Source of the DNA: Telmatactis stephensoni
Taxonomy: Eukaryota; Cnidaria; Anthozoa; Actiniaria; Isophelliidae
NCBI GenBank assembly: GCA_029948255.1
Contig: JALIZF010001881.1
Coordinates: 62,001 to 126,000 of the forward strand
DNA length: 64,000 nt
Reading direction: 5' to 3'
Shown here: piece after piece, positions 39,701-46,802 of the stretch
Numbering within the stretch: position 1 is the stretch's first letter
Layout: each line of letters begins with the position of its first letter
The notes under the pieces: generated by a model
The model's input: only the letters and a program-made list of their open reading frames with translations
What the model was told of the DNA's origin: nothing
Databases searched by the model: none
Program-made: the position numbers and the translations under genes

Positions 39701-40256
39701 TTTTTAACGACCAGATAAAACAGTAAAGAAGAGCTTGGTTCCTATGGTTACCTGCTCTGATTTTCAAGTCAATCTTCACTGGCTGTCCTGGTGCGGGTCG
39801 AGGACTTTCACCATGATTACTTGATTCGTCATCTGCTTGAAGATAATAGTCCTAATGATAAAAATTTGTTAATATTGTTTACAAAAACATAAACAATTAC
39901 AGTGGAATAACTTCATCAGAATTCCCTTTGGGACTCGACTTCTTACGGGGGAGGGGAAGGGGATTTAGATAAACACTGTAAAAACGTTTGGTTGCAGGGG
40001 GTCCGGAACCCCTTGGAACCCTCCCCTGGGCACGCCCCTGCAGTGGTGAGAGGCCAGATCAGGCTTACGGTTACCCTGTGTCATGCATCAACGATGAGAG
40101 GGATGTTTCTTACCTGGAGTTCAAATGGATGAGGTGTCTTACCTGGAGTTCAAATGGATGAGGTGTCAAAGACCCACGAGGACTGTTTGGATTACTACGG
40201 TCCGTGTATGCATCAGAACCATCGCTTATATAACTACGTCTACTTCTATTGGACAT
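14902..40256 (-). CDS. Gene A: three-PDZ anoctamin (TMEM16) fusion protein, 33 coding exons
   Basis: Predicted calcium-activated anoctamin channel or lipid scramblase with three N-terminal PDZ domains. Coding exons, 5' to 3' on the minus strand: 40143-40256, 39752-39851, 39239-39378, 38602-38706, 34308-34377, 33351-33493, 32678-32791, 29690-29762, 29019-29155, 28462-28596, 27970-28036, 27288-27397, 26757-26864, 26050-26186, 25005-25062, 24570-24677, 23948-24022, 23324-23388, 23156-23199, 22804-22900, 22627-22729, 22264-22324, 21510-21592, 20331-20468, 19702-19860, 19490-19526, 19265-19376, 18602-18754, 17853-17980, 17248-17453, 16371-16510, 15697-15787, 14902-15072. Every junction is GT-AG and every phase matches, giving about 1193 residues. 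PDZ1 is about 63-148, PDZ2 168-255, PDZ3 282-365, anoctamin cytosolic domain 380-600, membrane part 610-1165. The start is the first in-frame ATG of exon 1. The frame stays open upstream to the acceptor, so a further coding exon is possible. Which anoctamin subfamily it belongs to, and channel versus scramblase, are not decided. Confidence 0.9.
15133..15476. repeat. Two TAGCCTGCGTAG...CTACGCAGGCTA fold-back elements
   Basis: TAGCCTGCGTAGTTAGCGGT / ACCGCCAGCTACGCAGGCTA bound 15135-15209, and TAGCCTGCGTAG / CTACGCAGGCTA bound 15429-15475. Diverged relatives lie at about 16693-16788, 21311-21377 and 44695-44856. Both lie in the intron between gene A exons 32 and 33. Confidence 0.65.
16017..16245. 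repeat. (GGAA)n microsatellite, gene A intron
   Basis: An imperfect AGGAAGGA tract leads into about 35 uninterrupted GGAA units (about 16101-16240). On the transcribed strand it is (TTCC)n, about 130 bp downstream (transcript sense) of the exon 31 donor. Confidence 0.95.
16371..19376 (-). CDS. Gene A anoctamin pore and calcium-site helices (exons 27-31)
   Basis: Exons 27-31 encode residues 862-1107. [19 protein letters not shown] and [20 protein letters not shown] are near-consensus anoctamin. The putative calcium ligands I can place are E945 ([11 protein letters not shown]6), E987 and E990 (QEYLEMV, TM7), and E1019 and D1023 ([15 protein letters not shown]8). The sixth ligand, an Asn four residues before the TM6 Glu in TMEM16A/F, aligns by eye with Gly941, and an Asn follows at 942. 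[20 protein letters not shown] then matches the next helix. The loop [16 protein letters not shown] before TM7 is strongly basic. Confidence 0.9.
16940..17225. mobile_element. MITE-like TIR element, copy 1, with a short open frame
   Basis: TATACACCTATTTCAATATA at the left mirrors TGAAATAGGTGTATA at the right. It ends about 20 bp from the gene A exon 30 donor. Inside, the plus strand keeps a frame [18 protein letters not shown] ... [12 protein letters not shown] and a stop at 17170-17172. A diverged copy at 24087-24382 in the opposite orientation keeps the corresponding frame. Confidence 0.75.
17509..17616. repeat. Small palindromic MITE in a gene A intron
   Basis: GGGCCCGGTTGTTCGAAAG is inverted as CTTTCGAGCAACCGGGCCC. 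The interior (GGATTAGCGTTAACC / GGTTAGCGCTAATCC-like) is also self-complementary, so the single strand would fold into one long hairpin. Confidence 0.75.
18983..19262 (+). repeat. tRNA-headed SINE in the intron after gene A exon 27
   Basis: The head GGCCGAGTGGTCAGAGCG ... CAGGTTCGATTCCCGCTCTG is a tRNA-like promoter (A and B boxes). It is followed by a tRNA-unrelated body of about 190 bp (…GAGCTGAAAAGCCCTGTTGA…) and an (ATGT)n tail ending at about 19261. The tail touches the exon 27 donor (exon end 19265). It lies antisense to the gene. Confidence 0.8.
19490..23388 (-). CDS. Gene A anoctamin first transmembrane half (exons 18-26)
   Basis: Exons 18-26 encode residues 599-861. [20 protein letters not shown] leads into the first membrane helix ([15 protein letters not shown]). 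An extracellular Cys cluster follows ([20 protein letters not shown]), then [19 protein letters not shown], the next helix. The intracellular loop [18 protein letters not shown] and an acidic run lead into [20 protein letters not shown]. Two further helices (IAIIIGM plus [31 protein letters not shown]) end at [13 protein letters not shown], which is also a family-typical motif. The Cys pattern agrees with the disulphide-rich loop of animal anoctamins. Confidence 0.9.
19581..19675. repeat. (GGAGA)n microsatellite in a 175-bp intron of gene A
   Basis: About 19 pure units. It takes up over half of the intron between exons 25 and 26. In the transcript it is (TCTCC)n, a polypyrimidine tract lying upstream of the real acceptor. 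Confidence 0.95.
21905..22115. repeat. Fold-back element in the intron before gene A exon 23
   Basis: CAAATAGAGTCCATTTTTCT ... TCTGTACTCAAATAGATGCA ... ATGTGAGGAGAAC pairs with GTTCTCTCCACATTATGACG ... TAGAATCTATTTG, with roughly 80-bp diverged arms and a short spacer. Confidence 0.7.
22978..23132. repeat. 17-bp minisatellite GTAGAGAGGTGGTCACT in a gene A intron
   Basis: Nine imperfect units fill over half of the 255-bp intron between exons 19 and 20. Confidence 0.85.
23948..28036 (-). CDS. Gene A anoctamin cytosolic/dimerisation domain (exons 11-17)
   Basis: Seven exons encode residues 378-598. They open with an acidic stretch and [19 protein letters not shown], the family hallmark at the start of the anoctamin N-terminal domain. 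Then come a charged segment ending in [25 protein letters not shown] (matching the usual HFV-I-APWE-L-YAE motif), and a segment ending in [17 protein letters not shown], then [18 protein letters not shown] and YSAAYPLH follow, the last being the family's conserved AA-PLH. The stretch ends in [11 protein letters not shown] just before the first membrane segment. In known structures this domain forms the cytosolic surface. Confidence 0.9.
24087..24382. mobile_element. MITE-like TIR element, copy 2, in the intron between gene A exons 16 and 17
   Basis: TATACACCTATTTCAAAAAA ... TTGAAATAGGTGTATA, about 295 bp. The minus strand carries [18 protein letters not shown] ... [17 protein letters not shown] ... 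YPYSFSV then stop (24140-24343), which aligns throughout with the frame of copy 1. Confidence 0.75.
25565..25775. repeat. Two adjacent long hairpins in a gene A intron
   Basis: Hairpin 1: arms 25571-25590 and 25601-25620 (GTTCACTTGGGCTACCAGCA and its exact complement), loop centred on GGATCC. Hairpin 2: arms 25706-25726 and 25755-25775, exact complements over 21 bp, beginning AGTACCCTGCGAGCAG. They lie between exons 14 and 15. Confidence 0.85.
28462..29762 (-). CDS. Gene A PDZ domain 3 with linker (exons 8-10)
   Basis: The linker exon 29690-29762 ends in [11 protein letters not shown]. Exon 29019-29155 encodes [36 protein letters not shown] and EPGDRILE. Exon 28462-28596 encodes [18 protein letters not shown] and [16 protein letters not shown], then EFYNL. 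The last segment is a charged helix that leads, through an intron of only 425 nt, into the anoctamin dimerisation domain. There is no stop codon or alternative terminal exon between PDZ3 and the anoctamin part, and the phases (0/0) match. This junction is the physical fusion point. Confidence 0.88.
29763..32677. other. Long intron between PDZ2 and PDZ3 of gene A
   Basis: About 2.9 kb. It holds a (TTA)n run (about 29936-29961), an inverted repeat at about 30232-30330 (TTGAACAAAAGATAAGGCA / TGTCTTTTGTTCACTTTTGT), a repeat end at 32171-32230 related to 62088-62160, and a hairpin at 32557-32613 (CCCCGGCCATAGTTAGTAGA inverted). No coding exon is supported. A plus-strand ATG with a GTAAGT donor at 31708-31764 is isolated. 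Confidence 0.5.
32678..34377 (-). CDS. Gene A PDZ domain 2 with linker (exons 5-7)
   Basis: The linker exon 34308-34377 is rich in Lys/Asp/Ser and ends in [12 protein letters not shown]. Exon 33351-33493 encodes [28 protein letters not shown] and [13 protein letters not shown]. Exon 32678-32791 encodes [18 protein letters not shown] and the final strand KVSLLVQ. The first half is very like SYNJ2BP and DLG PDZ modules (GG-T-D, IYV-RI, GAAA-DGRL-GD). The alpha-B start is a Ser/Ile/Asp stretch instead of His, so ligand choice may differ from PDZ1. The acceptor of the linker exon lies beside a transposon end. Confidence 0.88.
34411..37318 (-). mobile_element. Non-LTR retrotransposon (CR1/jockey-like LINE), 5'-truncated, in a gene A intron
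   Basis: A LINE copy oriented as the host gene. Its 3' end (low coordinates) is an A/T-rich tail with ATCATATCATAT-type repeats. Its 5' end stops inside the endonuclease. It is flanked by a short target-site duplication, CAAGATATA on the minus strand, found at about 34402-34410 and 37317-37325. The inverted-repeat element on both sides belongs together, which confirms the insertion boundaries. Confidence 0.8.
34622..37312 (-). pseudogene. LINE ORF2: apurinic-like endonuclease (truncated) plus reverse transcriptase
   Basis: Uninterrupted frame of about 890 residues for target-primed reverse transcription. The endonuclease part begins at [16 protein letters not shown], so the N-terminal catalytic Asn/Glu motifs are missing. 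It keeps GDFNSN (about 72-77) and SDHD (about 142-145). The reverse transcriptase shows [48 protein letters not shown] and the catalytic YADD (about 600-603). The C-terminal region has no RNase H that I recognise. There is no ATG at the 5' end; the frame enters from the truncation with a stop at 37310-37312. It is marked pseudogene because of the 5' truncation. The lack of internal stops suggests a young insertion. Confidence 0.88.
37630..37790. repeat. Fold-back element beside the LINE-split element
   Basis: TAGCATTCAAATAAGTGTAG plus AAAGGACCAACACAA is inverted at about 37752-37790 (TTGTGTTGGTCCATTTCTAC plus AATTATTTGAAGGCTA). Together with 34384-37614 it makes a cluster of three insertions in one intron. 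Confidence 0.7.
38602..39378 (-). CDS. Gene A PDZ domain 1 (exons 3-4)
   Basis: Exon 39239-39378 (phase 1 in, phase 0 out) encodes the carboxylate-binding loop GLGFNIKGG, the [11 protein letters not shown] strand and the [12 protein letters not shown] turn. Exon 38602-38706 (phase 0 to 0) continues with [18 protein letters not shown], the alpha-B helix, and the last strand SISLLV. The loop and the His at the start of the alpha-B helix (HQEA) suggest class I ligands (S/T-x-hydrophobic C-terminus). By eye it is closest to DLG/MAGUK and SYNJ2BP-type PDZ domains. It sits at residues 63-148, directly after the leader. Confidence 0.88.
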
Positions 40257-40283
40257 GACGCTTAGAGGAAAGTCATGACCAGT
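39752..40283 (-). CDS. Gene A exons 1-2: low-complexity N-terminal leader
   Basis: The first exon with a usable start (ATG at 40254-40256) reads [17 protein letters not shown] and continues Ser/Asn/Pro-rich to residue 38. The acceptor AG lies just above 40283, so 27 nt upstream of the ATG belong to the same exon and are also open (TGHDFPLSV). Exon 2 (39752-39851) gives an acidic, Pro-rich linker ending in [10 protein letters not shown], the first strand of PDZ1. No signal peptide is visible, which fits the cytosolic N-terminus of anoctamins. The exon 1 donor is duplicated; see the entry at 40110. Residues 1-60 look disordered and I recognise no domain in them. Confidence 0.75.
40110..40167 (-). 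promoter_or_regulatory. 29-bp tandem duplication carrying the splice donor of gene A exon 1
   Basis: A 29-bp unit (starting TTACCTGGAGTTCAAATG on the plus strand) occurs twice in direct tandem. Each copy holds the exon end ...GAACTCCAG followed by GTAAG on the minus strand. The inner donor (exon end 40143) keeps the frame. The outer donor (exon end 40114) adds 29 nt and shifts it. Both donors are identical over the visible consensus. Confidence 0.85.
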
Positions 40284-40381
40284 CTGAATCAAGAGACAAC
40301 ACATTGTGGCATTAGGAAGAAATATTTAAATGTAAATGTAGGCAAAATTAACATCAAGGCATGAGCCAAATCTCTGGCACC

Positions 40382-40475
40382 CATAGTCTCCTACGCAGCC
40401 GCAGTTTTGTTGTCACGCTAGGGCTTAGCTAAGCCCTAGCGTGACAACAAAACTGCGGCTGCGTAGGAGACTATG
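40382..40475. repeat. Perfect 94-bp palindrome upstream of gene A exon 1
   Basis: Both arms are 47 bp and exactly complementary with no spacer (centre between 40428 and 40429, GGGCTTAGCTAAGCCC). The left arm starts CATAGTCTCCTACGCAGCCG. A diverged relative with spacer lies at about 49789-49870. It is 99 bp upstream (transcript sense) of the exon 1 acceptor. Confidence 0.97.
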
Positions 40476-42059
40476 GCACCCAGGGTAACTAGGCAATGCG
40501 CGCAAGAGCTTGCAAAGCACTCTGGGAGTTGGGAGTCCAGCAAAAATCAAACAACGATTTCTAGCGACCTACAAGCATTCTGTAACATTTTAATTTTCTT
40601 ATGCTAAAATACTTGCATTTTCTGTAAAGAAATGGCAAAGATAGATTTCTGTGCTTATTGTAGCGGGAATAAAAAAGTGCAACGACTCAATTTCCCATCA
40701 TGCTTTGTTCTAGAAAATGGCGCTCGTGCACATTGCCTATTAACACACATTTGGAACATTCTGAAAACGTCCCAAAGAGCTATCACGTCAAGAGTCAATC
40801 ACGTTCGCGTGCAATATTCGCCAGAGGCGTGTAATATGTAAGTCTTTTATGGTGACTTTTGTACAAATTTATCCTTAGATGTGAACAAATAACTTGGGGA
40901 CTGTTCGTTAACAGTCACCGTGGGGGCTATTCAGTTTTCAAAAAGCCTTTTTCAAAAATCTACCCCCCCCCCCCCTTCCAAATATGAAATTTTAAAAGTC
41001 GTGCCTCAGTCTCTAAAATTTGGGATTCCTTATCTTTGTTTGTTTGAAATTCTTTCATTAACAACTTAATCGAACATATTTCCAAGAAAAAGTCGTATTT
41101 CTAAAGAAATGCCCGAAGGTTTCTATTTTTAGCGACAACATTTAGCAAATTTTAGTGAGTTATTCAAAATCGCTAAATTTTGTACTCCTGCTAAAATTAT
41201 AAAACCTTGAGTATTCTTGGTCAATCGAAGTAAAAATCCTCATTTCCCTCGTTAAATAAGTGGCCGTAAATTCTCCCCTAGGAAGATCGCTTAATTTAGT
41301 AATATATTATCGCTCAAAGTAGTAAAAAAAGTTTGCGAATACAATCTGCCTCACACCATGTGCGGGAGAAGGAGGCGTCAAAAAGAGAGCACGGTATGAA
41401 GAAATGGTGGCGATTTCGAAACATTTCTGGAGTCTCGCACTAAAACAAATTATACATTCATTCATTTACTGAGACATATTTCTACTCATTTCAACCTTTT
41501 ACTAGTTATTTGTAAGCAACACTGACAACAGAAACGCACTGTACGAGAACACAAACGTCCCTGTCAAACTGAACATTACAGACAATGCCAAATTTAAAGT
41601 ACCTCACATAGTAAAGTCTCTATGTAAACACAAGCAATTGTGCAAACATTTAAACTTCATAAAGAGTCTAATTCTAAAAATCTCTGTTGGAAACGTTCCT
41701 TTCCTTTTTTCGTTTTTAAAGTGTTATCATTACAAAGAGTTGTTTTAGGAAAAGTCGAGGCTACAATTCTACAGTTTGGTGTGCACCTTTAGTTTGACAC
41801 TGTTTGCTTTCTCGGTTCATGCTTTGGAATGCACAGAGAGGTTAACTTTTGATTCTCTATTCAAATCCGCATGTTTTATATTATTACATCTATACGGTAG
41901 TCAAAAATATAAAATGCAAGTATTCCCCTTTCCCGAAAAATATCAGTATAATAAAATTTCCGTCCGTTTATCAAAATAATTAAGAACTAGCAGTGCTTTC
42001 CAATTAATTGCGCTTTTTCGAGTCGAAAGAAATAGAGGTTTGAAAATGTTATAATAGGA

Positions 42060-42290
42060 CACTTATACGATAAAATTAAGACTTGTTTTACCTTAGACGC
42101 GATTTAAATAAGACGTGAGTCCTCCGTATAAGCAACGCCTTTTTATCTAAGACGAGAACAAAATAAGAACAGCTCAGAACGCCGTTTCTCGATAAATCGC
42201 GTCTTAGACTAAAAGTGCCTTTTACAATTATTCAGAGAATTTACGTCTTAGATATACGACTGGTCTTACGTATACTTTTGCTCGTATAAA
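42060..42290. repeat. Interspersed repeat, related copy at 51359-51540
   Basis: Shares TTAGACGCGA, ATAAGACGTGAG, GTCTTAG.ACAAAAGTGCC-like blocks and a terminal GGTCTTA..TAAA with 51359-51540. Non-coding. Confidence 0.5.
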
Positions 42291-42327
42291 TGTTGCTAGT
42301 GTGGAATGTACAAAGTAATAGTCTTAC

Positions 42328-43700
42328 CGAAGTCTATGCGTCCTTCATGATAGTTGTTGTCAGTGAAGCCGCATGCACTGAAGAGGGAGCCTTCGATTAG
42401 CATGAAGTCAAGATGGCTTCAAAATACTTTGTTTGTTCTGTAAGTCGCGTCATCTCGGTAAACAAATTACGTGCATAATTTTTAAAACATTCGTGACAAC
42501 GTGTAAAATTGAACTTTTAAAAAAACGTACATTTTGTAAGAAAAGAGTGAATTACTATTGGACTCAGGTTGTGTCACATAGAATCAGGGAATCTCCATGT
42601 AGCGAAAAATTTTCCTAAACACTGTTTATAGTTTCGTCTTATCTACACTAAACTGAGAAAAGTTTAAGCGCTTGTCAAGCTACATTTGATGATCTAAGGC
42701 TAGCAAGGGAAAAAAGTGCCTTAAAAAATAATAAAAATAAAAATAAGCTATTCTCTCGAGCACGCGTTTAAATAACGATTGGTCTTGTGTAAAATTAAAA
42801 GGCATAACGGTTAACACTCAGTATTCCAGAAATATTTTGAAACATTTTTTTATATTGCACAAAAACTTACACATGTCGTACATCTCTACTAGGTGAGAGG
42901 ACCTTTCCCTTCCTTTCCCCCTAATTTCCCATCCCCCTCCCCTTAAGTAGGGTTTATGGCCAAGGTCGCACAAATTGGAATGTGGTTCGTGAAAGATATG
43001 ACTGATGTGCTAACAGAGAGCTTTTTACCCTGGCCAGTTCAGAAAGATTTTCCCCTGATTGACAAATCGGTATTTCAGGCAAAAATCCCTCTGGTACCCT
43101 GGAGATTTAGTCTACTTACTGACAGGAAATGATCAGGCTCGAGTGCTGTATATGCTCACTCTAATGCCCTGGCATGTAAAATGTATAGTCGAATGTATGT
43201 AATGGTACTATGAGATTCTGTTCAAACTTCGATACTTTGTAAAATCACAATTCTACTGGCCAAATCCAAGCCGAATGTGGGATTTTTTCAAGAAATCTAT
43301 AAAAGAAGTCAAGATACCGTTAACGTACGCGTGGTCGGATCCATGATTGATCGATTTGCACATGACCTCTGGGTCTAACGAACAAAATTATTTTATAACT
43401 CTGATTTCAACAATTTGGAGTTTAATAAGACCGAATTGTGTCCGTGTAAAGACAATAATACAAACAGATAAACAACACTTCACACGTAAAGATATATAAA
43501 AGACAACATGTTTACCTAACGTTCGGTTATGTTCATAGCTTCATGTGCTTTTAAGTCCTCGGGGAATCACTTCAAGCGAATCGTACGTTCAGAGAACAGA
43601 CTTCGTTGTGTAGCTTGTAGATTTGTTCGCTGGCAAACGCTTGAGTTCCTCTAGATGTACAGTCCTTGATTTCAAATTTTAAACGCCATGAAGTATTCAC
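42328..43700 (-). other. Candidate 5' untranslated exons of gene A
   Basis: Two stretches end in good minus-strand donors upstream of coding exon 1. One lies about 42328-42437 (AG acceptor near 42438, GTAAGA donor). The other ends at 43516 (GTAAAC donor) and may start near 43.7 kb. The first contains an ATG open to the donor, but its phase (1) does not fit exon 1 (phase 0): splicing brings a stop within a few codons. It is therefore at best untranslated or an upstream ORF. The 43.75 kb region contains an ATTGGCGGG CCAAT/E2F-like string. RNA evidence is needed. Confidence 0.3.
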
Positions 43701-43709
43701 AAAACGTTG

Positions 43710-46690
43710 AAGATAAACAGATTTGTACTGGCGCGCATTTTTGGAGCCTTGCCGATAATAAAATTTGAATGCGTTATTATGATTATAATTGGCGGGGTTT
43801 AATACTTCAATCTTATTGGTTTATTTGAACGGAAGTCACGCAAAGGTGGTCACATACAACACTCAAGTGTCACTAAAATACAAGTAACGCAACAGTTTAA
43901 TATTTCTCAAAGATGACAATTTTTATATAGTAACAAAATTTAATTTCCACAGATAATTTTTTTGAATTGCTTAGATCTTTATTATTTTGCAGTAGGTTTC
44001 GATGTGTCCCCGGAAAGACAAAAAAATATTAATTAAATGAAATGAAATTACAGTATCAGTTATGGAGGTTTTGATTTAATTTATAAGAAGTGTAATAATA
44101 TAGTCGGTGTACCGAATCTTTTCTGTTCTAAATCTGTTTCGAAAACCAAATTTTGTAATATTGTCACGCTCTCTAGACAGCATGACGATAACATCACTAC
44201 ATGTTCATGAGTAATAAAGGAATGTCCCCATAGTTCTGACTGATTGTCAGGGACGCAAACAGCGGGACAGAATCCTATATATCATCTTTTCACCTTTTTT
44301 TTTTTTTTTTTTTTTTTTGAGTCCTTGATTTGCATACCAAAAGTCAGTATATTAGCCTTGAAAAGGCTCTCAGGGGGAGGGGGAAGGGTGGAGGAGGGGA
44401 GGGTGGAGGGAAGAGGGAAAGGTGAGAGGCTCTTCCTTTTCCCTCTTCCCTCCCTCTCCCTCCCCTCCCCCTCCCCCTGAGAGCCTGTTCACAGGTTATC
44501 AGTATTAATATCAGTTTGTAATTTGTTTCAGCGAGGTAAGATATTTGCATCCCCTCCACGTGCTTCAGCGCCCACATCGGCAGGGCTTTAATCAACAACA
44601 TCAAATACTGTAAATGGTGGCATGATAGACCGCATAGAACAATAATGAAGTCAATATATTTCTCGCTGTGTCAATACCTGCTGTTTCATGGGAGTAGCCT
44701 GCAGCGTGGCTGGCTCAGGAAAGGAGAGAAGGTAGATGAAATGGAACAGGGAGGAATTAGGGAAAGGGAAAGGCGCTCCCTTCCTTTCCTATTCCTTCCT
44801 CCCCTTTTCCCCTCCCCTCCCCTCTCCTCTCCCTCACATCCGCCCCGCAGGCTGCAATGAGTGGTCAGGACAGCAATAAAGAATAATGACTCTGAATCAG
44901 CACTAGTGCCCACAGTTTTTGTGTGGTGCGAAGAGGGTGGTCTTTGATGTCCACACTACTACGGGCGTTTCTTTATTAGACGAATAAGTAGATTCTCGTT
45001 AAAATATTTTACTACAAAGTTCAACGATAACATGTTCAGTCGACGACGTTTCGAGGTTGTTCAAACGTCATTATCAAGTCAAATGTTTTAACAAAGTCCG
45101 TACTTGTCCAATACTCTGACAATTTTGCAGTAAAATGTTAATTATAAAGCTGCGTTTTCAAGTTTAACTTATCTCGATTAATGTCTGGAGTAGCCTTTGG
45201 GCTGCCTCCAACTGCGGTCCACAAACCGCGCGCTTTTTTAGGCAGATATAAATCAGGATAAATTAGAAATCACCATCGAAACTGAAAGATCAGAATTGAA
45301 ACTGCGTTTTCAGACTTTTGTCCAAAATCATCGTTTCGATCAGTGAGGAAAAACGAAGCAAAAAGAGTGCATTTTCAAATTTGTCCACACTAGTGTGGAT
45401 ATAGGTACGTAGCCTTAGTGTGTATGGGTACCATGCAGTGTGACAGCCTAACAAGGCATTTGCATGGATATGGCACTTTGCAATTAGTCACCACACATGT
45501 AGTCCGCGCGGATATCTGTCCCACATTCGGAAAGTCATCCTTTTCGGTGACACATACGAAGCCCAAATAAAATCTATTATTTTCACTCATACGAAATCTG
45601 CTCTATATTTGTGTTTTATCTGCTCTCGTACGTAGAGTCTTATTCATGGTCAGCTTTTATCGGCTAAGTGGACTTGAAAATGGCGATTGAATCCGCTAGC
45701 TCGAGGCATTCTCGGAGACCTTTCCCTTCAATTCCCCTTCCCTCCCCTCCCCACCCGTATTATCAACCATTCTCCGACAATGTACTGCATGACCAAAACC
45801 GATAGCTTTCCGTTAAAAAGACCATGTGCTACCATCTGTTCCTCTGTTTGATCGTGCTTGTGGCTTTTTCGTACTACCAGGTTTTCAGATAATAACCATA
45901 ATAAAGTTACCAAGAACCAATATTAACATATGGAATCCCTCTCTGATTGTTCCTCGCAATCCATGGCTATAATTATTACACGAAATTCTCTGGGAAAAAC
46001 GGCTAAATACATCCTAAGGAATATTTGAGAACTGATCATGAGTTGCGTATTGACTTCGGCCGATCCGACCTTCGGTGGCTTCGACTCCATGCTTCTCTTA
46101 TGCTATCTTAGATTATAAAATTAATTCTTAGTTTGAAATATTTTTGATTAATAAGACATGCACAAAAGAACACTTTATTCAAACAAAAGAATCTTGTAAA
46201 CTCCATAAATATCGTTGACGTTGGAAAACGTCAAAAGAAAAAAAAAAAAGAAAAGAAAAAGAAAAAAAGAAAAAATAACCGAGGGGTCTACAGTTCAATC
46301 GCTTTTCAAAAATACCGATAGTAAGTCAGATCGATGATAGAAGAATTATATCTCGCTATCGCCCACATATATTTGATAACTATTACGTGAAAAACAAGCA
46401 CGAAAAATAGGAGCAATTTTATATAACAAAATCATTTAATTTTTGATTTTTTTCCAAAATAATACGTTCCTCTAGCTCTTTTTACATTAGATACAACATT
46501 TACGAGAAAATTACACGAGAATGTATTTTGATTTGGTCATGAAGTTTAAAGTTCTTTGGGGAAAAATGCCATCTTCCAGGAGGTCGAATCATGTTGGGAA
46601 CAATTAACACCATTTATATGGTGTCAGTACAGTAATTTACCGTTTCCAAGTTGGCCTAAAAGGGCAATAAAATTACTATCTGAAAATAAA
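43710..46690. other. Region without a supported gene; purine-tract inverted repeats
   Basis: Poly-T run (44296-44320). An inverted repeat of GGGGGAGGGGGAAGG type with CCCTCCCCCTCCCCCT at about 44368-44482. A second AG-rich/TC-rich inverted repeat at 44695-44856 bounded by TAGCCTGCAG/CGCAGGCTGC. An A-rich tract at about 46230-46280. No coding exon seen. Confidence 0.6.
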
Positions 46691-46699
46691 AAAAATACT

Positions 46700-46802
46700 T
46701 ACTCAAATACCATATTGCCTGGAGCAACTGCCTTCCGCTTCTCCATGCACACTTGCATCTTGTCTTCTTTGTCTTCCGTCAGTAAGTCTTCAATGTCTAC
46801 GC
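46700..46802 (-). CDS. Orphan coding-like exon, gene not recognised
   Basis: The minus strand shows a TTTTTAG acceptor, then an open stretch DIEDLLTEDKEDKMQVCMEK followed by RKAVAPGNMVFE and a strong GTAAGTA donor. Its amino-acid composition is coding-like and unlike the repeats around it. An internal ATG could make it a first exon. I found no matching neighbouring exons within 43.7-52.2 kb, so it may belong to a gene with long introns or be a fragment. Confidence 0.3.

Noticed and set aside
42328..42437. ATG-initiated frame (MLIEGSLFSACGFTDNNY) as start of gene A
   Set aside because: Its donor phase does not match exon 1; splicing gives a stop within a few codons. Kept only as a possible untranslated exon.
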